DNA from: Sphingobium xenophagum NBRC 107872
GTDB lineage: Bacteria > Pseudomonadota > Alphaproteobacteria > Sphingomonadales > Sphingomonadaceae
Assembly (NCBI RefSeq): GCF_000367345.1
Contig: NZ_BARE01000016.1
Coordinates: forward strand, 1 to 64,000
Length of the DNA stretch: 64,000 nucleotides
Reading direction: 5' to 3'
The notes under the pieces are model-generated. The model searched no databases, was not told the origin of the DNA, and saw nothing but the letters and a program-made list of their open reading frames with translations. Positions 27,433 to 35,634 of this stretch are shown in pieces. Made by a program: the position numbers and the translations under genes. Numbering within the stretch: the stretch's first letter is position 1; the number at the start of each line of letters is the position of its first letter.

Positions 27433-27747
27433 TCAGATGACCATCCCGAAAGTCTGGAGAATGGAGTCCGCCTTGATGAGGCAGACGGCCGCGACGATGG
27501 TCGGGATGCCGATCATGATATTCGAGAAAAGGCGCGACACGCCGAACAGGAAGGCAGCGACGCCGCCCACAAATCCCATCGGACCTTTCACGCCCTGGTT
27601 CACGACGATATCGTATATGTCGTAACCAAGATCGCCCTGGGCGGGCGCCGAGAAGGCATGGACCGGGCCACCGACCAGGGCCATCGCGCCTAAAGGGAGG
27701 CCGACATTGGCCACCGCCAGGACCTTGTTGCCAAATTTGTGCATCAT
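27433..27747 (-). CDS. traA: TraA-type F pilin precursor
   Basis: 104 residues from ATG 27747 (a second ATG follows at once), with GGAG 8 bases upstream; an open frame continues to 28047 but would overlap the DsbC-like gene and has no good start. A leader helix (VLAVANVGLPLGAMALVGG), then a charged short segment and two more hydrophobic segments (VKGPMGFVGGVAAFLFGVS and IMIGIPTIVAAVCLIKA), as in F-type pilins after leader cleavage. Probably processed in or near the AFSAPAQG sequence. It is encoded just before traL, as in F. Confidence 0.8.
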   Translation of the reverse strand: MMHKFGNKVLAVANVGLPLGAMALVGGPVHAFSAPAQGDLGYDIYDIVVNQGVKGPMGFVGGVAAFLFGVSRLFSNIMIGIPTIVAAVCLIKADSILQTFGMVI

Positions 27748-27943
27748 AGCATTGCTCCAAAAAGGAGCCGTCCAACCAAAGCCTGCCGGCATCGAAGGAA
27801 GATCGGTGTCGGCCGGGGCGTCGGTGGACGGCTCCATGAGCCCGCCGCCGCCGGCATCCTGGTTCATCCGCGCTGGCCAGTTGGGGCCGGGCCGGATGCC
27901 GTCTGCAAAGAGAGTGTGCGCAGCCGCGATGGCGCGCGCCCGT

Positions 27944-28780
27944 TCAGCGCCGCACATCTGACACTGCCTTTGCAAGCGCAGGCTTTGCGTGCCGATCGAG
28001 GAACGCGTCGAGTTCGGCCTGCTGAAAGCCCGAGATGAGCTTGCCATCGGCGATCAGCGTTGGCGTTCCTGAAACGCCCACTTTCGCGACCAGCTCGGCG
28101 TCCTCCGCAACCTTGGCACGGCCCTCCGCGCACTGGCGCAGGACGGGCGGTGTCTGGCCGGAATAGGCCGCCCGGAAGGCAGCCTCCCGATCTGCCGAGC
28201 ATAGGATATGCTCGGCCTTGGCGGCAGCGGTCGGATGGATGCCGCTCACGAAGAAGATCAGACGCCTTACCGGCTTGCCCTCTGCTGCCTTGGCGCTCCA
28301 GAAGCGATCGAGTGCCTGGCAGTAGGGACAGTCGGGGTCAGTGAATTCGATGACCGTTGGCGCATCTGCAGGGCCGATTGCCAGTGCCTTGGCAGGGTCG
28401 ATGGCTTTAAGACGGCGCGTAGCGCCCTGTTCCTGCGCCAGCGCGGTCAGGTTGACGCCGTTGCGGTCGTAGACCGTAGCGAACAAGAGATGCTCACTTT
28501 GCGGCGCATAGTAGATGATCCGGCCGCCAGCGGTCGCCTGATAGATGGGGCCCTCGACGGGCGCGGGACCAAATTCGTCAAAGCGCAGATTGGTGAAGGT
28601 CTGTTGCAACTTGACCTGGGCTTCATTGGCCGCGTTGCGAAGCGAAGCTGCTTCGCGCGGGATCAAGACAGGTTCGCTTCTCTCCGATGGAGCGGCTTGC
28701 GCTCCTGCGCCATGAAGAGGCATAACAGCTGCCAGGAGAGCGACGAGCATTGCCGCGCGACTGGAACATGTTCTGGTCAT
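27944..28780 (-). CDS. DsbC-like periplasmic disulfide isomerase of the tra operon
   Basis: 278 residues from ATG 28780, the start that gives a proper signal peptide (AAMLVALLAAVMPLHGAGA). The thioredoxin fold has its active site CPYC at residues 151-154 (FTDPDCPYCQALDRFW), like DsbC/DsbG. A DsbC-like dimerisation region precedes it. First gene of the tra operon, 196 bases before traA. Together with CxxC proteins TraF (CGYC) and the TrbB-like (CLPC), it probably folds the Cys-rich TraN and TraU proteins in the periplasm. Confidence 0.9.
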   Translation of the reverse strand: MTRTCSSRAAMLVALLAAVMPLHGAGAQAAPSERSEPVLIPREAASLRNAANEAQVKLQQTFTNLRFDEFGPAPVEGPIYQATAGGRIIYYAPQSEHLLFATVYDRNGVNLTALAQEQGATRRLKAIDPAKALAIGPADAPTVIEFTDPDCPYCQALDRFWSAKAAEGKPVRRLIFFVSGIHPTAAAKAEHILCSADREAAFRAAYSGQTPPVLRQCAEGRAKVAEDAELVAKVGVSGTPTLIADGKLISGFQQAELDAFLDRHAKPALAKAVSDVRR

Positions 28781-29094
28781 AACCGCAAAATCTCCCAAGA
28801 GGGGGATCGGAACGGATGCGGGCTGCCGATCGCTCGGAAATTCTCACCCTGGCTGCCGTCTCGACAGGGGCTTGAGTGGCGGGAAAAGCTTGCTTCTCGC
28901 AAGAGACAGGGAATTTCAGTTCCGGTTTAAGGTAGTTCAGTTCCGGTTATCGGAAATCAATTTCCGATAACCGGAAGTATATTTCCGGTTTCACCTTATG
29001 TTCCTTCGGCGAAAGCATCGACGTTGCGGAGCCACGTTGGACCGGCATTTGGATTGATCGCGAGAGAATCGCTGTTTGTGGCGGGAGAGCGAAT
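28781..29094. other. 314-base regulatory gap upstream of the tra operon
   Basis: No gene. It holds the palindrome at 28942-28977 and three more copies of TTCCGGTT (listed separately), and is presumably where tra transcription starts leftward. Confidence 0.6.
28921..28990. promoter_or_regulatory. Palindromic operator candidate with repeated TTCCGGTT boxes
   Basis: TTCCGGTTATCGGAAAT (28942-28958) is the exact reverse complement of 28961-28977, with 2 bases between. TTCCGGTT also occurs at 28921-28928 and 28983-28990, the first within the phrase CAGTTCCGGTT that recurs at 28939-28949. Such a dense array about 160 bases upstream of the first tra gene is a likely binding site for a tra regulator. 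The regulator is not identified. Confidence 0.65.
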
Positions 29095-29532
29095 ATGGGG
29101 AGTCAGCAATCCAGGGCGTACAAGCTTCAGCTCTCCGCTGAGGGCATTCACCTATTTCTCCAGTGCCACTGTCGCTTGTGTCACCTGATTGGCGATTTTC
29201 TACCCTATGGAACAACCCTGTTCGTGGCGGTCGATCTTCTTCATCGATGCGAGGCGACCGATCTAATAGCCGAACTGCTCGATCCTCAGCTGGATCGACT
29301 TGTGGGGCGCAAAGTTCGACATGTCGGAACGTCCTCGACGCTTTCGCGGCTTATCGAAGATATCATCAGCACAGCAGTTCACTCCGCAGCCATTCATCCT
29401 TCGCCCCAGGTCTGGAAACTCTTCCTTTCAGCTCTTGTGCACATGCAGGGCACGGAGGATGCGCAGGTCGTACGGTCATTCCGGGATATGTCCCGCAAGA
29501 CAGGACGGCCTTCCCATCGTTCTGAACGATAG
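29095..29532 (+). CDS. Possible hypothetical protein
   Basis: 145 residues from ATG 29095, preceded by GGGAGAG at a good distance. No domain recognised; Cys pairs (LQCHCRLCHL) occur near residue 25. Two other frames are also open here, so coding is uncertain. It lies between the tra regulatory array and the lasso regulators. Confidence 0.35.
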   Translation: MGSQQSRAYKLQLSAEGIHLFLQCHCRLCHLIGDFLPYGTTLFVAVDLLHRCEATDLIAELLDPQLDRLVGRKVRHVGTSSTLSRLIEDIISTAVHSAAIHPSPQVWKLFLSALVHMQGTEDAQVVRSFRDMSRKTGRPSHRSER

Positions 29533-29683
29533 TAGCCTGCGCGATACTATTTTTGCTCGCAGCGGAATTTTGGTCTCGCAAAAGCGACTTTCTTGTAGTT
29601 GACGCGCAGTTTTATTTACAACAAGTTGCCAAGCACAGGCGATGTGATTTGTACTTTTGAGCCGCTGCCAGGGGGACCTGCAG

Positions 29684-30100
29684 ATGACGCCTCAAAGTCC
29701 ACAAACAATCGATGGCGGAATATTATCGTTGATCAAGGAGCTTTCCGGGAAGCTTATCGAGCGGCGTCGCCGCAGAGACCGGATTTCTCAACACAGCCTG
29801 GCAAAGACCGTCGGCTGCAGCGAACGCTGGATTCGCGAACTTGAGGGTGGCGCTGGGGCACCTGCGCTTGAGGATCATATTCGCTGCGCGCATTCGCTGC
29901 GGATGACCACGACTCAGTTGTTCATTCCTTTGCTTGCGATGGAGCACAATATGAAATTGCCGCGTGAACTTTTGCTTCAAGATGATCTGTGGGAGCTTGA
30001 GAGAGATATCCTTGAGGTCGTGAACCGATATCAGGCCGTAGCGGTCGGGCGCCTTGCCTCGCGTGCTGGATCTGTCACGCAACCCGACCAGTACCGATAG
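29684..30100 (+). CDS. XRE-family HTH regulator of the lasso-peptide locus
   Basis: 138 residues from ATG 29684, with GGGGGA upstream (an ATG at 29657 is weaker). Helix-turn-helix in the first 75 residues: RRRRDRISQHSLAKTVGCSE and RWIRELEGGAGAPALEDH are the XRE/Cro pattern. The C-terminal half is helical. It is immediately followed by the GntR gene in the same direction, 8 bases apart, and both precede the precursor gene. A regulator of lasso-peptide production is the likely role. Confidence 0.75.
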   Translation: MTPQSPQTIDGGILSLIKELSGKLIERRRRRDRISQHSLAKTVGCSERWIRELEGGAGAPALEDHIRCAHSLRMTTTQLFIPLLAMEHNMKLPRELLLQDDLWELERDILEVVNRYQAVAVGRLASRAGSVTQPDQYR

Positions 30101-30108
30101 AGACCGGC

Positions 30109-30723
30109 ATGTCTCCGGAACCGGTGGTAGCTGAAAGAGCCTATATCCTGCTCAAGGCTGATATTATGGCGGGCCGCTTCCCGCCGGGCAGCATGCTCAT
30201 CGAAAGGGCGCTAGCTGCCGAGTATGGCGTATCCGTGTCGCCGTTCAGAGACGGAGCCCAGCGCTTGGTCGGCGAGCATATGCTCGAAATTGCCTTCGGC
30301 GGTGGTTATCGCCTGCCTGATCTGACGCCGGACAGCCTCCGAGATCTTTACCGCTGGCATAGCCATCTCCTACGCCTTGTACTCAAGGGAAACCGCTTGT
30401 CTGAATTTGGGACTGCAAGGTCGCATCCTCAAGCCGAGATGAATGGCCAGGCATTGGCGAAGGCGGCGACTGATTTGTTTCTGTCAGTCGCATGGGCATG
30501 TCACGATAGTGAACAGGCAAGGGCCCTGAAGTCTGCTACCGAACGACTCCATATGGCTCGCCTGGGGGAGTTTCGCGTGTTGCGCAACTTGACCTCGGAA
30601 TTGCGGTCGGTCGAGATCGCGACCACTTCCGGTCAAGGTTCAGACCGTTTTGAGGTCCTTTGGGCCTATCACAGGCGCCGAATTCGTCGTGTCGAAAGAA
30701 TTTGTGAAAGCATCACTTCATAA
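30109..30723 (+). CDS. GntR-family regulator of the lasso-peptide locus
   Basis: 204 residues. N-terminal winged helix-turn-helix (AERAYILLKADIMAGRFPPG, then ERALAAEYGVSVSPFRDGAQ) in the classical GntR form, followed by an all-helical C-terminal domain of about 130 residues like the FadR/FCD type but shorter. GntR regulators are common in proteobacterial lasso clusters. It ends 177 bases before the precursor gene. The effector is unknown. Confidence 0.8.
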   Translation: MSPEPVVAERAYILLKADIMAGRFPPGSMLIERALAAEYGVSVSPFRDGAQRLVGEHMLEIAFGGGYRLPDLTPDSLRDLYRWHSHLLRLVLKGNRLSEFGTARSHPQAEMNGQALAKAATDLFLSVAWACHDSEQARALKSATERLHMARLGEFRVLRNLTSELRSVEIATTSGQGSDRFEVLWAYHRRRIRRVERICESITS

Positions 30724-30819
30724 CCATGTGGTGCAATATGAAGACGTTGTCTCAATTCATGTCAGCCACATTTTGGTTGGATAGCATTATAGTACCGACT
30801 GGTTGCACATACGAGACCT

Positions 30820-30825
30820 TATAAG
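30820..30825 (+). promoter_or_regulatory. Possible -10 box of the lasso precursor
   Basis: TATAAG 75 bases upstream of the precursor start, in an AT-rich stretch. No convincing -35 element was found at the usual spacing, so the assignment is weak. Confidence 0.25.
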
Positions 30826-30862
30826 ATGGCTGATCAATTAGGGCCTGACTTACCATGATTGG

Positions 30863-30879
30863 GCTGCAAGGAGTGCAGC
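30863..30879 (+). promoter_or_regulatory. Leader hairpin upstream of the lasso precursor
   Basis: GCTGCA (30863-30868) pairs with TGCAGC (30874-30879) across a 5-base loop, 21 bases upstream of the precursor ATG and next to its Shine-Dalgarno sequence. It could modulate translation or mRNA stability. Confidence 0.4.
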
Positions 30880-30888
30880 AGTCCAAAG

Positions 30889-30896
30889 AAGGAGGT
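30889..30896 (+). promoter_or_regulatory. Perfect Shine-Dalgarno of the lasso precursor
   Basis: AAGGAGGT, the full complement of the 16S rRNA tail, ends 4 bases before ATG 30901. It fixes the start of the 43-residue precursor and predicts high translation. Confidence 0.8.
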
Positions 30897-30900
30897 AAGT

Positions 30901-31032
30901 ATGGAACGCGACAACCATCTGGAAGCCGACCTGGTCGACCTGGGATCGGTGACCGAGCAGACGAAGGGCAACAACGGCGTCGACATCGACCAGGCTCAGC
31001 AGCGGCTGCAGTCCGGGCTTTCCGACGACTGA
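30901..31032 (+). CDS. Lasso-peptide precursor
   Basis: 43-residue peptide, start fixed by AAGGAGGT. The leader is residues 1-22 and contains LVDLGSVTEQTK, with the Thr at position -2 (T21) that lasso leader peptidases require and the DLG motif seen in proteobacterial lasso leaders. The core starts at Gly23. Ring GNNGVDID would close as a macrolactam between Gly1 and the Asp8 side chain, and the tail is QAQQRLQSGLSDD. The GLSDD end resembles known sphingomonad lasso peptides such as the sphingonodins as I recall them. Asp6 is not used because rings of 7-9 residues need Asp/Glu at 7, 8 or 9. Downstream lie the matching peptidase and cyclase genes. Prediction of the core is strong; the threading and stability are not visible. 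Confidence 0.93.
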   Translation: MERDNHLEADLVDLGSVTEQTKGNNGVDIDQAQQRLQSGLSDD

Positions 31033-31037
31033 AACGG

Positions 31038-31064
31038 TGGCGCGCAGGCCATGCTTGCGCGCCA
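31038..31064 (+). terminator. Hairpin between lasso precursor and processing genes
   Basis: TGGCGCGCA (31038-31046) pairs perfectly with TGCGCGCCA (31056-31064), 5 bases after the precursor stop. There is no T-run, so it is more likely an attenuator or 3' stabiliser that makes the precursor message more abundant than that of the enzymes. This is a usual feature between lasso A and B genes. Confidence 0.65.
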
Positions 31065-31083
31065 TACAGCTAGAGAATTGCTC

Positions 31084-31734
31084 ATGGCCTATAAGCTGCG
31101 ATCGGGTGTCTCCTATGTATGGGTTGGATCTGCTCCGGTATTTCTGGATCTCGATCATAACCGATATTTCAAGATGTCATCCAGTGGTGCATCCGCACTT
31201 ATGCGGCTGGAACAAGGTCAGATGGCAATGCCTGGCGACGCCGAGATATTGCTCGGATCCGGCCTCATTTCCGCTGCAGAATGCGCTTCGCCTGTTGGAC
31301 CAACGGGGAATATGCCTGAAATCACTGGTTCTTATTTTGACCAGGCGAGGCCGCCGACCTTGAGGCATGTCATGGTTGCCATCATCGACCAGCTATGGGC
31401 TTTCGCCGTGATACGCTGGGGCGGGCTGGCGGGCGCGGTAGCAAAGCTGGAACATCGGATACAGCAAACGCGTGGTCTTGAATGTCCCGATGATATTGGC
31501 CGTCTGGTCGGAGCCTACCGGCTCATTGACCTGATTCTTTCTGCCGAAAAGCGTTGCTTGGTGCGATCATTCGCGCTTGCCCGATCCCTCACGAGATACC
31601 GCGTAGGATTCAATCTCGTGATCGGCGTCCGCACGGGGCCGTTCGGTGCACATTGCTGGATTCAGAAAGACCAAATAAGCGTCACCGACCACCGCGACAA
31701 GGCGCGTGAGTATGTGCCGGTGCTCGTCCTGTGA
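31084..31734 (+). CDS. Lasso leader peptidase with RRE (B protein)
   Basis: 216 residues from ATG 31084; an upstream in-frame ATG at 31051 lies in the hairpin loop and is rejected. Residues 1-90 form the PqqD-like RRE that binds the leader (YKLRSGVSYVWVG, FLDLDHNRYF). Residues 95-216 are the transglutaminase-like cysteine protease with catalytic Cys158 (EKRCLVRS), His190 (GAHCWI) and Asp202 (VTDHRD), the McjB triad. It removes the leader after Thr-Lys. Ends 4 bases inside the cyclase gene (GTGA). Confidence 0.93.
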   Translation: MAYKLRSGVSYVWVGSAPVFLDLDHNRYFKMSSSGASALMRLEQGQMAMPGDAEILLGSGLISAAECASPVGPTGNMPEITGSYFDQARPPTLRHVMVAIIDQLWAFAVIRWGGLAGAVAKLEHRIQQTRGLECPDDIGRLVGAYRLIDLILSAEKRCLVRSFALARSLTRYRVGFNLVIGVRTGPFGAHCWIQKDQISVTDHRDKAREYVPVLVL

Positions 31735-33488
31735 ACCGCGCTCGCTATCTCATATTGTCCGGACCCGGCAATCTCGTCCGCATGCGCGCTACGAAAGTCG
31801 CAGCGTTGGCCGGACTGAAAATGGCTATCAATCGGCCAAATTTCCTGCTGCTTGCCGATCAACCGGTGGCAGATTTTAACCAGCCGCTAAGGACGGCGGT
31901 CCTGCTAGGGTGGCTCTATCGCCGCGATGGCGCGAAGAAGCCAGTCGATCTCTTCGATCCTGCAGACGCGCGGGACATATTCACCCCGGAAGGAGCCATC
32001 CATGCCAAAAAATATTGGGGTTCATATGTTGCGATCCTTCACGATGAGGATCACGACACCACCACGGTGGTGCGTGACCCTTCGGGGGGGATGCCATGTT
32101 ACTATATGAAATCGCAGGGCGTGACGGCAATTGGTTCAGATATGGCGTTGTTTCGTCAAGTCGGCCTTTTGGGCTCCGCCATCGATGATGAGCAACTGGG
32201 TCGTCATCTGTATTTCTCGAATTTGAGAACAAGTCGGACATGCTTGGCTGAATTGAATGAAATTCCGGCGGGCTTTCAGTTGGCCATTCAGCATGGGAAG
32301 AGCGAGCTGGCGCAACGGTGGAACCCTTGGGGTTATGCCAAGAGACAGGAATATTATAGCGAACCGGCTGCAGCAATATCGGATCTGCGAGCGACACTGA
32401 CCTCCACAATAGGGGCATGGGTCTCGCGATTTCCGACGCTTGTCGTGGGATTATCAGGTGGACTTGATTCATCGATCGTAGCGGCGGCAGCCGTTCAGGC
32501 GGGGGCGAAGGTCACAGGCCTGACCCTTGTGACCGATGAAACTGCTGGCGATGAGCGCTATTATGCTCGCGCAATAGCAAAATTCCTCGACATCCCTATG
32601 GAGGAGGCGTTTTTCAGCGCCGACGATACCGATCTTGAAATGAGCCATGCAGCGCATTTGCCACGGCCGTTGGCCCGATCCTTTGCTCAGTCAGGAGACC
32701 AAGCCTACCTCGCTGTCGCCAGCGCGGTAAGTGCCGATGCATTTTTCACCGGGTCGGGTGGCGACAACGTGTTTTGCTTCCAGCAATCAGTCCTTCCAAT
32801 CGCAGATCGGCTCCTCTCTGAAGGCGTTGGCCGAGGGGCATTGGTGACTGCTGCAGAAGTCGCTGAGATGGCAGAGACCAACATCATACGCTGCGCGACC
32901 TTAGCTGCCCGCCGCGCGTGGCTGCGCAAGCCGCACTATCGCTGGAAACCGAAGGCGGATTTGCTGAGTCGGGATTTTGTGAGCCGCTTAGGCGCGGAAT
33001 TTTCGCATCCATGGCTTGAGGTGCCAATCGGTGAGCTGCCGGGCAAGGCAGCGCACATTGCTTATCTCATCCAGATACAAAACCATCTCGAGGGATTCAG
33101 AAGAGAAACGGTCCTGCCGATGATAAACCCCCTCATGTCTCAACCGATCGTAGAGACGTGCCTGCGCATTCCCTCCTGGTTCTTTTGCATGGGAGGAGAA
33201 AACAGATCGATCGCAAGAGCGGCGTTCGAGTCCCGTCTCCCTGACTCGATCCTTCACCGCAGAACGAAGGGCGGCCCCGATGGCTTCCTGCAACGACTGG
33301 TCGAACGTAATCGGAGCAAAATTAAAGATATGCTTCTGGGCGGACATCTTGCAGCGGCCAATATCATCGATCGCTCAGCAGTGGACGCCGCAATTAAGCT
33401 GGAAGGAGACAGGCACAACCATATGCATTTCCGAATCCTCGAACTCGTTGATGCAGAAGCATGGGTAGCCGCGATGAAGGCGTCATGA
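31731..33488 (+). CDS. Lasso cyclase, asparagine-synthetase-like (C protein)
   Basis: 585 residues from a GTG at 31731 coupled to the B gene. The glutamine-amidotransferase-like N-terminal domain is degenerate. The ATP-pyrophosphatase loop SGGLDSS is at residues 242-248, in VVGLSGGLDSSIVAAAAVQA. It activates the side-chain carboxylate of core Asp8 with ATP and closes the macrolactam with Gly1, as McjC does. It ends 8 bases before the convergent isopeptidase. Confidence 0.94.
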   Translation: MNRARYLILSGPGNLVRMRATKVAALAGLKMAINRPNFLLLADQPVADFNQPLRTAVLLGWLYRRDGAKKPVDLFDPADARDIFTPEGAIHAKKYWGSYVAILHDEDHDTTTVVRDPSGGMPCYYMKSQGVTAIGSDMALFRQVGLLGSAIDDEQLGRHLYFSNLRTSRTCLAELNEIPAGFQLAIQHGKSELAQRWNPWGYAKRQEYYSEPAAAISDLRATLTSTIGAWVSRFPTLVVGLSGGLDSSIVAAAAVQAGAKVTGLTLVTDETAGDERYYARAIAKFLDIPMEEAFFSADDTDLEMSHAAHLPRPLARSFAQSGDQAYLAVASAVSADAFFTGSGGDNVFCFQQSVLPIADRLLSEGVGRGALVTAAEVAEMAETNIIRCATLAARRAWLRKPHYRWKPKADLLSRDFVSRLGAEFSHPWLEVPIGELPGKAAHIAYLIQIQNHLEGFRRETVLPMINPLMSQPIVETCLRIPSWFFCMGGENRSIARAAFESRLPDSILHRRTKGGPDGFLQRLVERNRSKIKDMLLGGHLAAANIIDRSAVDAAIKLEGDRHNHMHFRILELVDAEAWVAAMKAS

Positions 33489-33495
33489 CGATATC

Positions 33496-35628
33496 CTATG
33501 GTGCCAAATTTTTTTGAGCCGCCATCGCCCGCCACCGATCATAGGTTGATTTCTTTTTAGCTGACGGGTCCTCCTCATGCTTCAGCCAGAATTTGAACCA
33601 GTCTATGTTCCTTTCATAGATAGCAAAACGGTGGGCAGGGCCGGTCTTGATATGGTTTTCATTCGGGAAAATATACAATTCCGTTGGGCGATTATTCGCC
33701 TTTAGGATCCCGTAGCTCTCCATCGCCATCAAATATTCGTTGTCCGAAACCTGCATCAGGATTGGGAGATTGAATTTGTCGACGTTGCGTTCGATGGACG
33801 TGGTTGACCAGAAATGCGTTTGATCATCGCTTAAAGATGGATACCCCATAGCGATAAGCTGCTTTGCCCATGCCGAGCCGCCGTAGATCTGCGTCGACTT
33901 CGGTTCCTGAAAGCCGGTCGAAATGGATGCGGCCGCGAACCGGCCAGGGGCGTTGACCAATGCAAATTGCACGGTCGAAACTCCGTCGCTCAAACCTGTG
34001 ATACCTACACGATCGATATCAATGCCGCCGTGAGATTCAACCAAGGCGATGCCGTTCATCAGGGCGGAATGCACACTGCGTCGGTCATTCCAGTCGCGTT
34101 GATTGATGGTTCTTGCGTCCAGCGCTGTTCGGATCGAGCCATCCTTGACCGTCATATAATAGTCGGCAGGTCTCTGCAGGCTTAGGACTGCAAAACCCTG
34201 TTCAGCGAGTGGAAAAATCGGATACTCGTCTCCGACACCGCCACGCAAAAAGCCTCTTGTGAGATACTGGACCACAATCAGTGGGATTTTCGATCGGTTA
34301 GAATGCTTCTGCGGCAAGACCAAATCTCCGAAGCATTCGATGCCAATTGAATTTTTCCAGCGCAGGCGCTTTACTCCTCCCATCCGTAACCCGCGAAACG
34401 ACGGATTGGGGTCGAACAAGATTGTTCTTGCGCCGCTATCGGAGTTGATACGAACGATCCGCCGCGGCTGATTGGACGCTTCGTGAAGGCAGATGAGCGT
34501 GTCAGAAGCCAACCGACAACCGCTGATAAGGTCTTCGGTCTTCAATATGGCCTTCGGGGCAGATTTCATGTCCCAGCTATAGAATTGCAGCTCGCTATTG
34601 CCCCAGCCCGCGCGCCGGAGAAACAGCAGCCTTTTCGCTCCCTCAATCCACCACATATTCTGAATCCCGCTTGCACAAGCAGGATCATTGCAGCGCTCGC
34701 GGCGGCCATCAGCATTTTGAATCCACAGATCTGTGGGGGATGAAAGGCTGGTCCAGTCCCGCCGCACTAGCTGAACCGCAAGGCCTCTGCTCCCCGGTAC
34801 TGAGCGAAGAAGCCCCTTTGACGTGCGATAATCCGATCGTTCGGCGCGCTCGGAAATTTCTTCAATCGTCGCGAGACGCAAGTCAGCGCCGCTGGCCGTC
34901 AAAGATTGGAATCGGATCGGTATGGGGGCAGGGATGGAGGGACGGGCTGCCCTATTAGGTATGAAGCTGTCGTCATAAAGAAAGCCAGCGCGGCCTCGCT
35001 GATCGATATCAGCCTCTAATTTCGCTGCCTCTGGCTCGTTGCCAAACAATAGCCTTCCCGCAGACGTCCATCCGATCTCGCGAACGGCTGTTTCAGACGT
35101 CGTGGTAAAGACCACGCTTGCGCTATCGACCGATACGACACGGGCCTGCGGGATGCTGGAAACCAGTACCAGATATGCGAGATACTGGCCGTCTGGCGAC
35201 CAGAGCGGATTGTTGATGAGGGACGTCCCGTTGGTTGTGCGGAACCCGCGAATGCTCTGCACGTCGTTGATGAGGCCGCGGGTCATGTCCAGGATTTTCA
35301 AAGGCCTCTGGCTTTGGGAATCGATGGTGACCAATGCCTGACAATAGTCATTCAGCGCCGGATCTGCCCGGCTGAGGACAAAAGCGACATGCTTGCCATC
35401 AGGTGATAGCGCCAACGGGCTTTTGGGCAGATCGGTGCCGAAGTTCGGCCCGATATCGCGCAGACCGATCAGATCGGTCGTTGTGACACCGCGATTGTCC
35501 GCATGCCCATTTGCATCATCGTCAATAAGATTACGGCAAACCAGCGGGGCTTCAGTGGCGGTTGCCTCTGCATGGGAAGCCGCCACGATTATGCCGGCGC
35601 ATGTCGCCAGCAGGGCAAAGAAATTCAC
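33496..35628 (-). CDS. Lasso-peptide isopeptidase (S9 prolyl-oligopeptidase fold)
   Basis: 710 residues from a GTG at 35628, with a signal peptide (LLATCAGIIVAASHAEA). N-terminal beta-propeller (PDGKHVAF, DGQYLAYL blades) and C-terminal alpha/beta hydrolase with nucleophile Ser near residue 545 (ITGLSDGVST), Asp near 627 (QVSDNEY) and His near 655 (ENHIKTG). The length, the signal and the position match AtxE-type isopeptidases, which linearise lasso peptides by cleaving the ring isopeptide bond. It is convergent with the biosynthesis genes and lies 6 bases downstream of the receptor. No ABC exporter is encoded, typical of isopeptidase-type clusters. Confidence 0.9.
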   Translation of the reverse strand: MNFFALLATCAGIIVAASHAEATATEAPLVCRNLIDDDANGHADNRGVTTTDLIGLRDIGPNFGTDLPKSPLALSPDGKHVAFVLSRADPALNDYCQALVTIDSQSQRPLKILDMTRGLINDVQSIRGFRTTNGTSLINNPLWSPDGQYLAYLVLVSSIPQARVVSVDSASVVFTTTSETAVREIGWTSAGRLLFGNEPEAAKLEADIDQRGRAGFLYDDSFIPNRAARPSIPAPIPIRFQSLTASGADLRLATIEEISERAERSDYRTSKGLLRSVPGSRGLAVQLVRRDWTSLSSPTDLWIQNADGRRERCNDPACASGIQNMWWIEGAKRLLFLRRAGWGNSELQFYSWDMKSAPKAILKTEDLISGCRLASDTLICLHEASNQPRRIVRINSDSGARTILFDPNPSFRGLRMGGVKRLRWKNSIGIECFGDLVLPQKHSNRSKIPLIVVQYLTRGFLRGGVGDEYPIFPLAEQGFAVLSLQRPADYYMTVKDGSIRTALDARTINQRDWNDRRSVHSALMNGIALVESHGGIDIDRVGITGLSDGVSTVQFALVNAPGRFAAASISTGFQEPKSTQIYGGSAWAKQLIAMGYPSLSDDQTHFWSTTSIERNVDKFNLPILMQVSDNEYLMAMESYGILKANNRPTELYIFPNENHIKTGPAHRFAIYERNIDWFKFWLKHEEDPSAKKKSTYDRWRAMAAQKNLAP

Positions 35629-35634
35629 GGCCCT

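Noticed and set aside
27748..28047. Long N-terminal extension of the pilin frame
   Set aside because: Overlaps the DsbC-like gene; GGAG precedes the 27747 start and the 104-residue product has pilin size.
31051..31083. Upstream start of the lasso B protein
   Set aside because: The ATG lies in a stable hairpin loop and adds a non-conserved N-terminus.
30850..31158. 102-residue frame antisense to the lasso precursor
   Set aside because: No start signal or motif; the opposite strand has a perfect Shine-Dalgarno and a lasso core.
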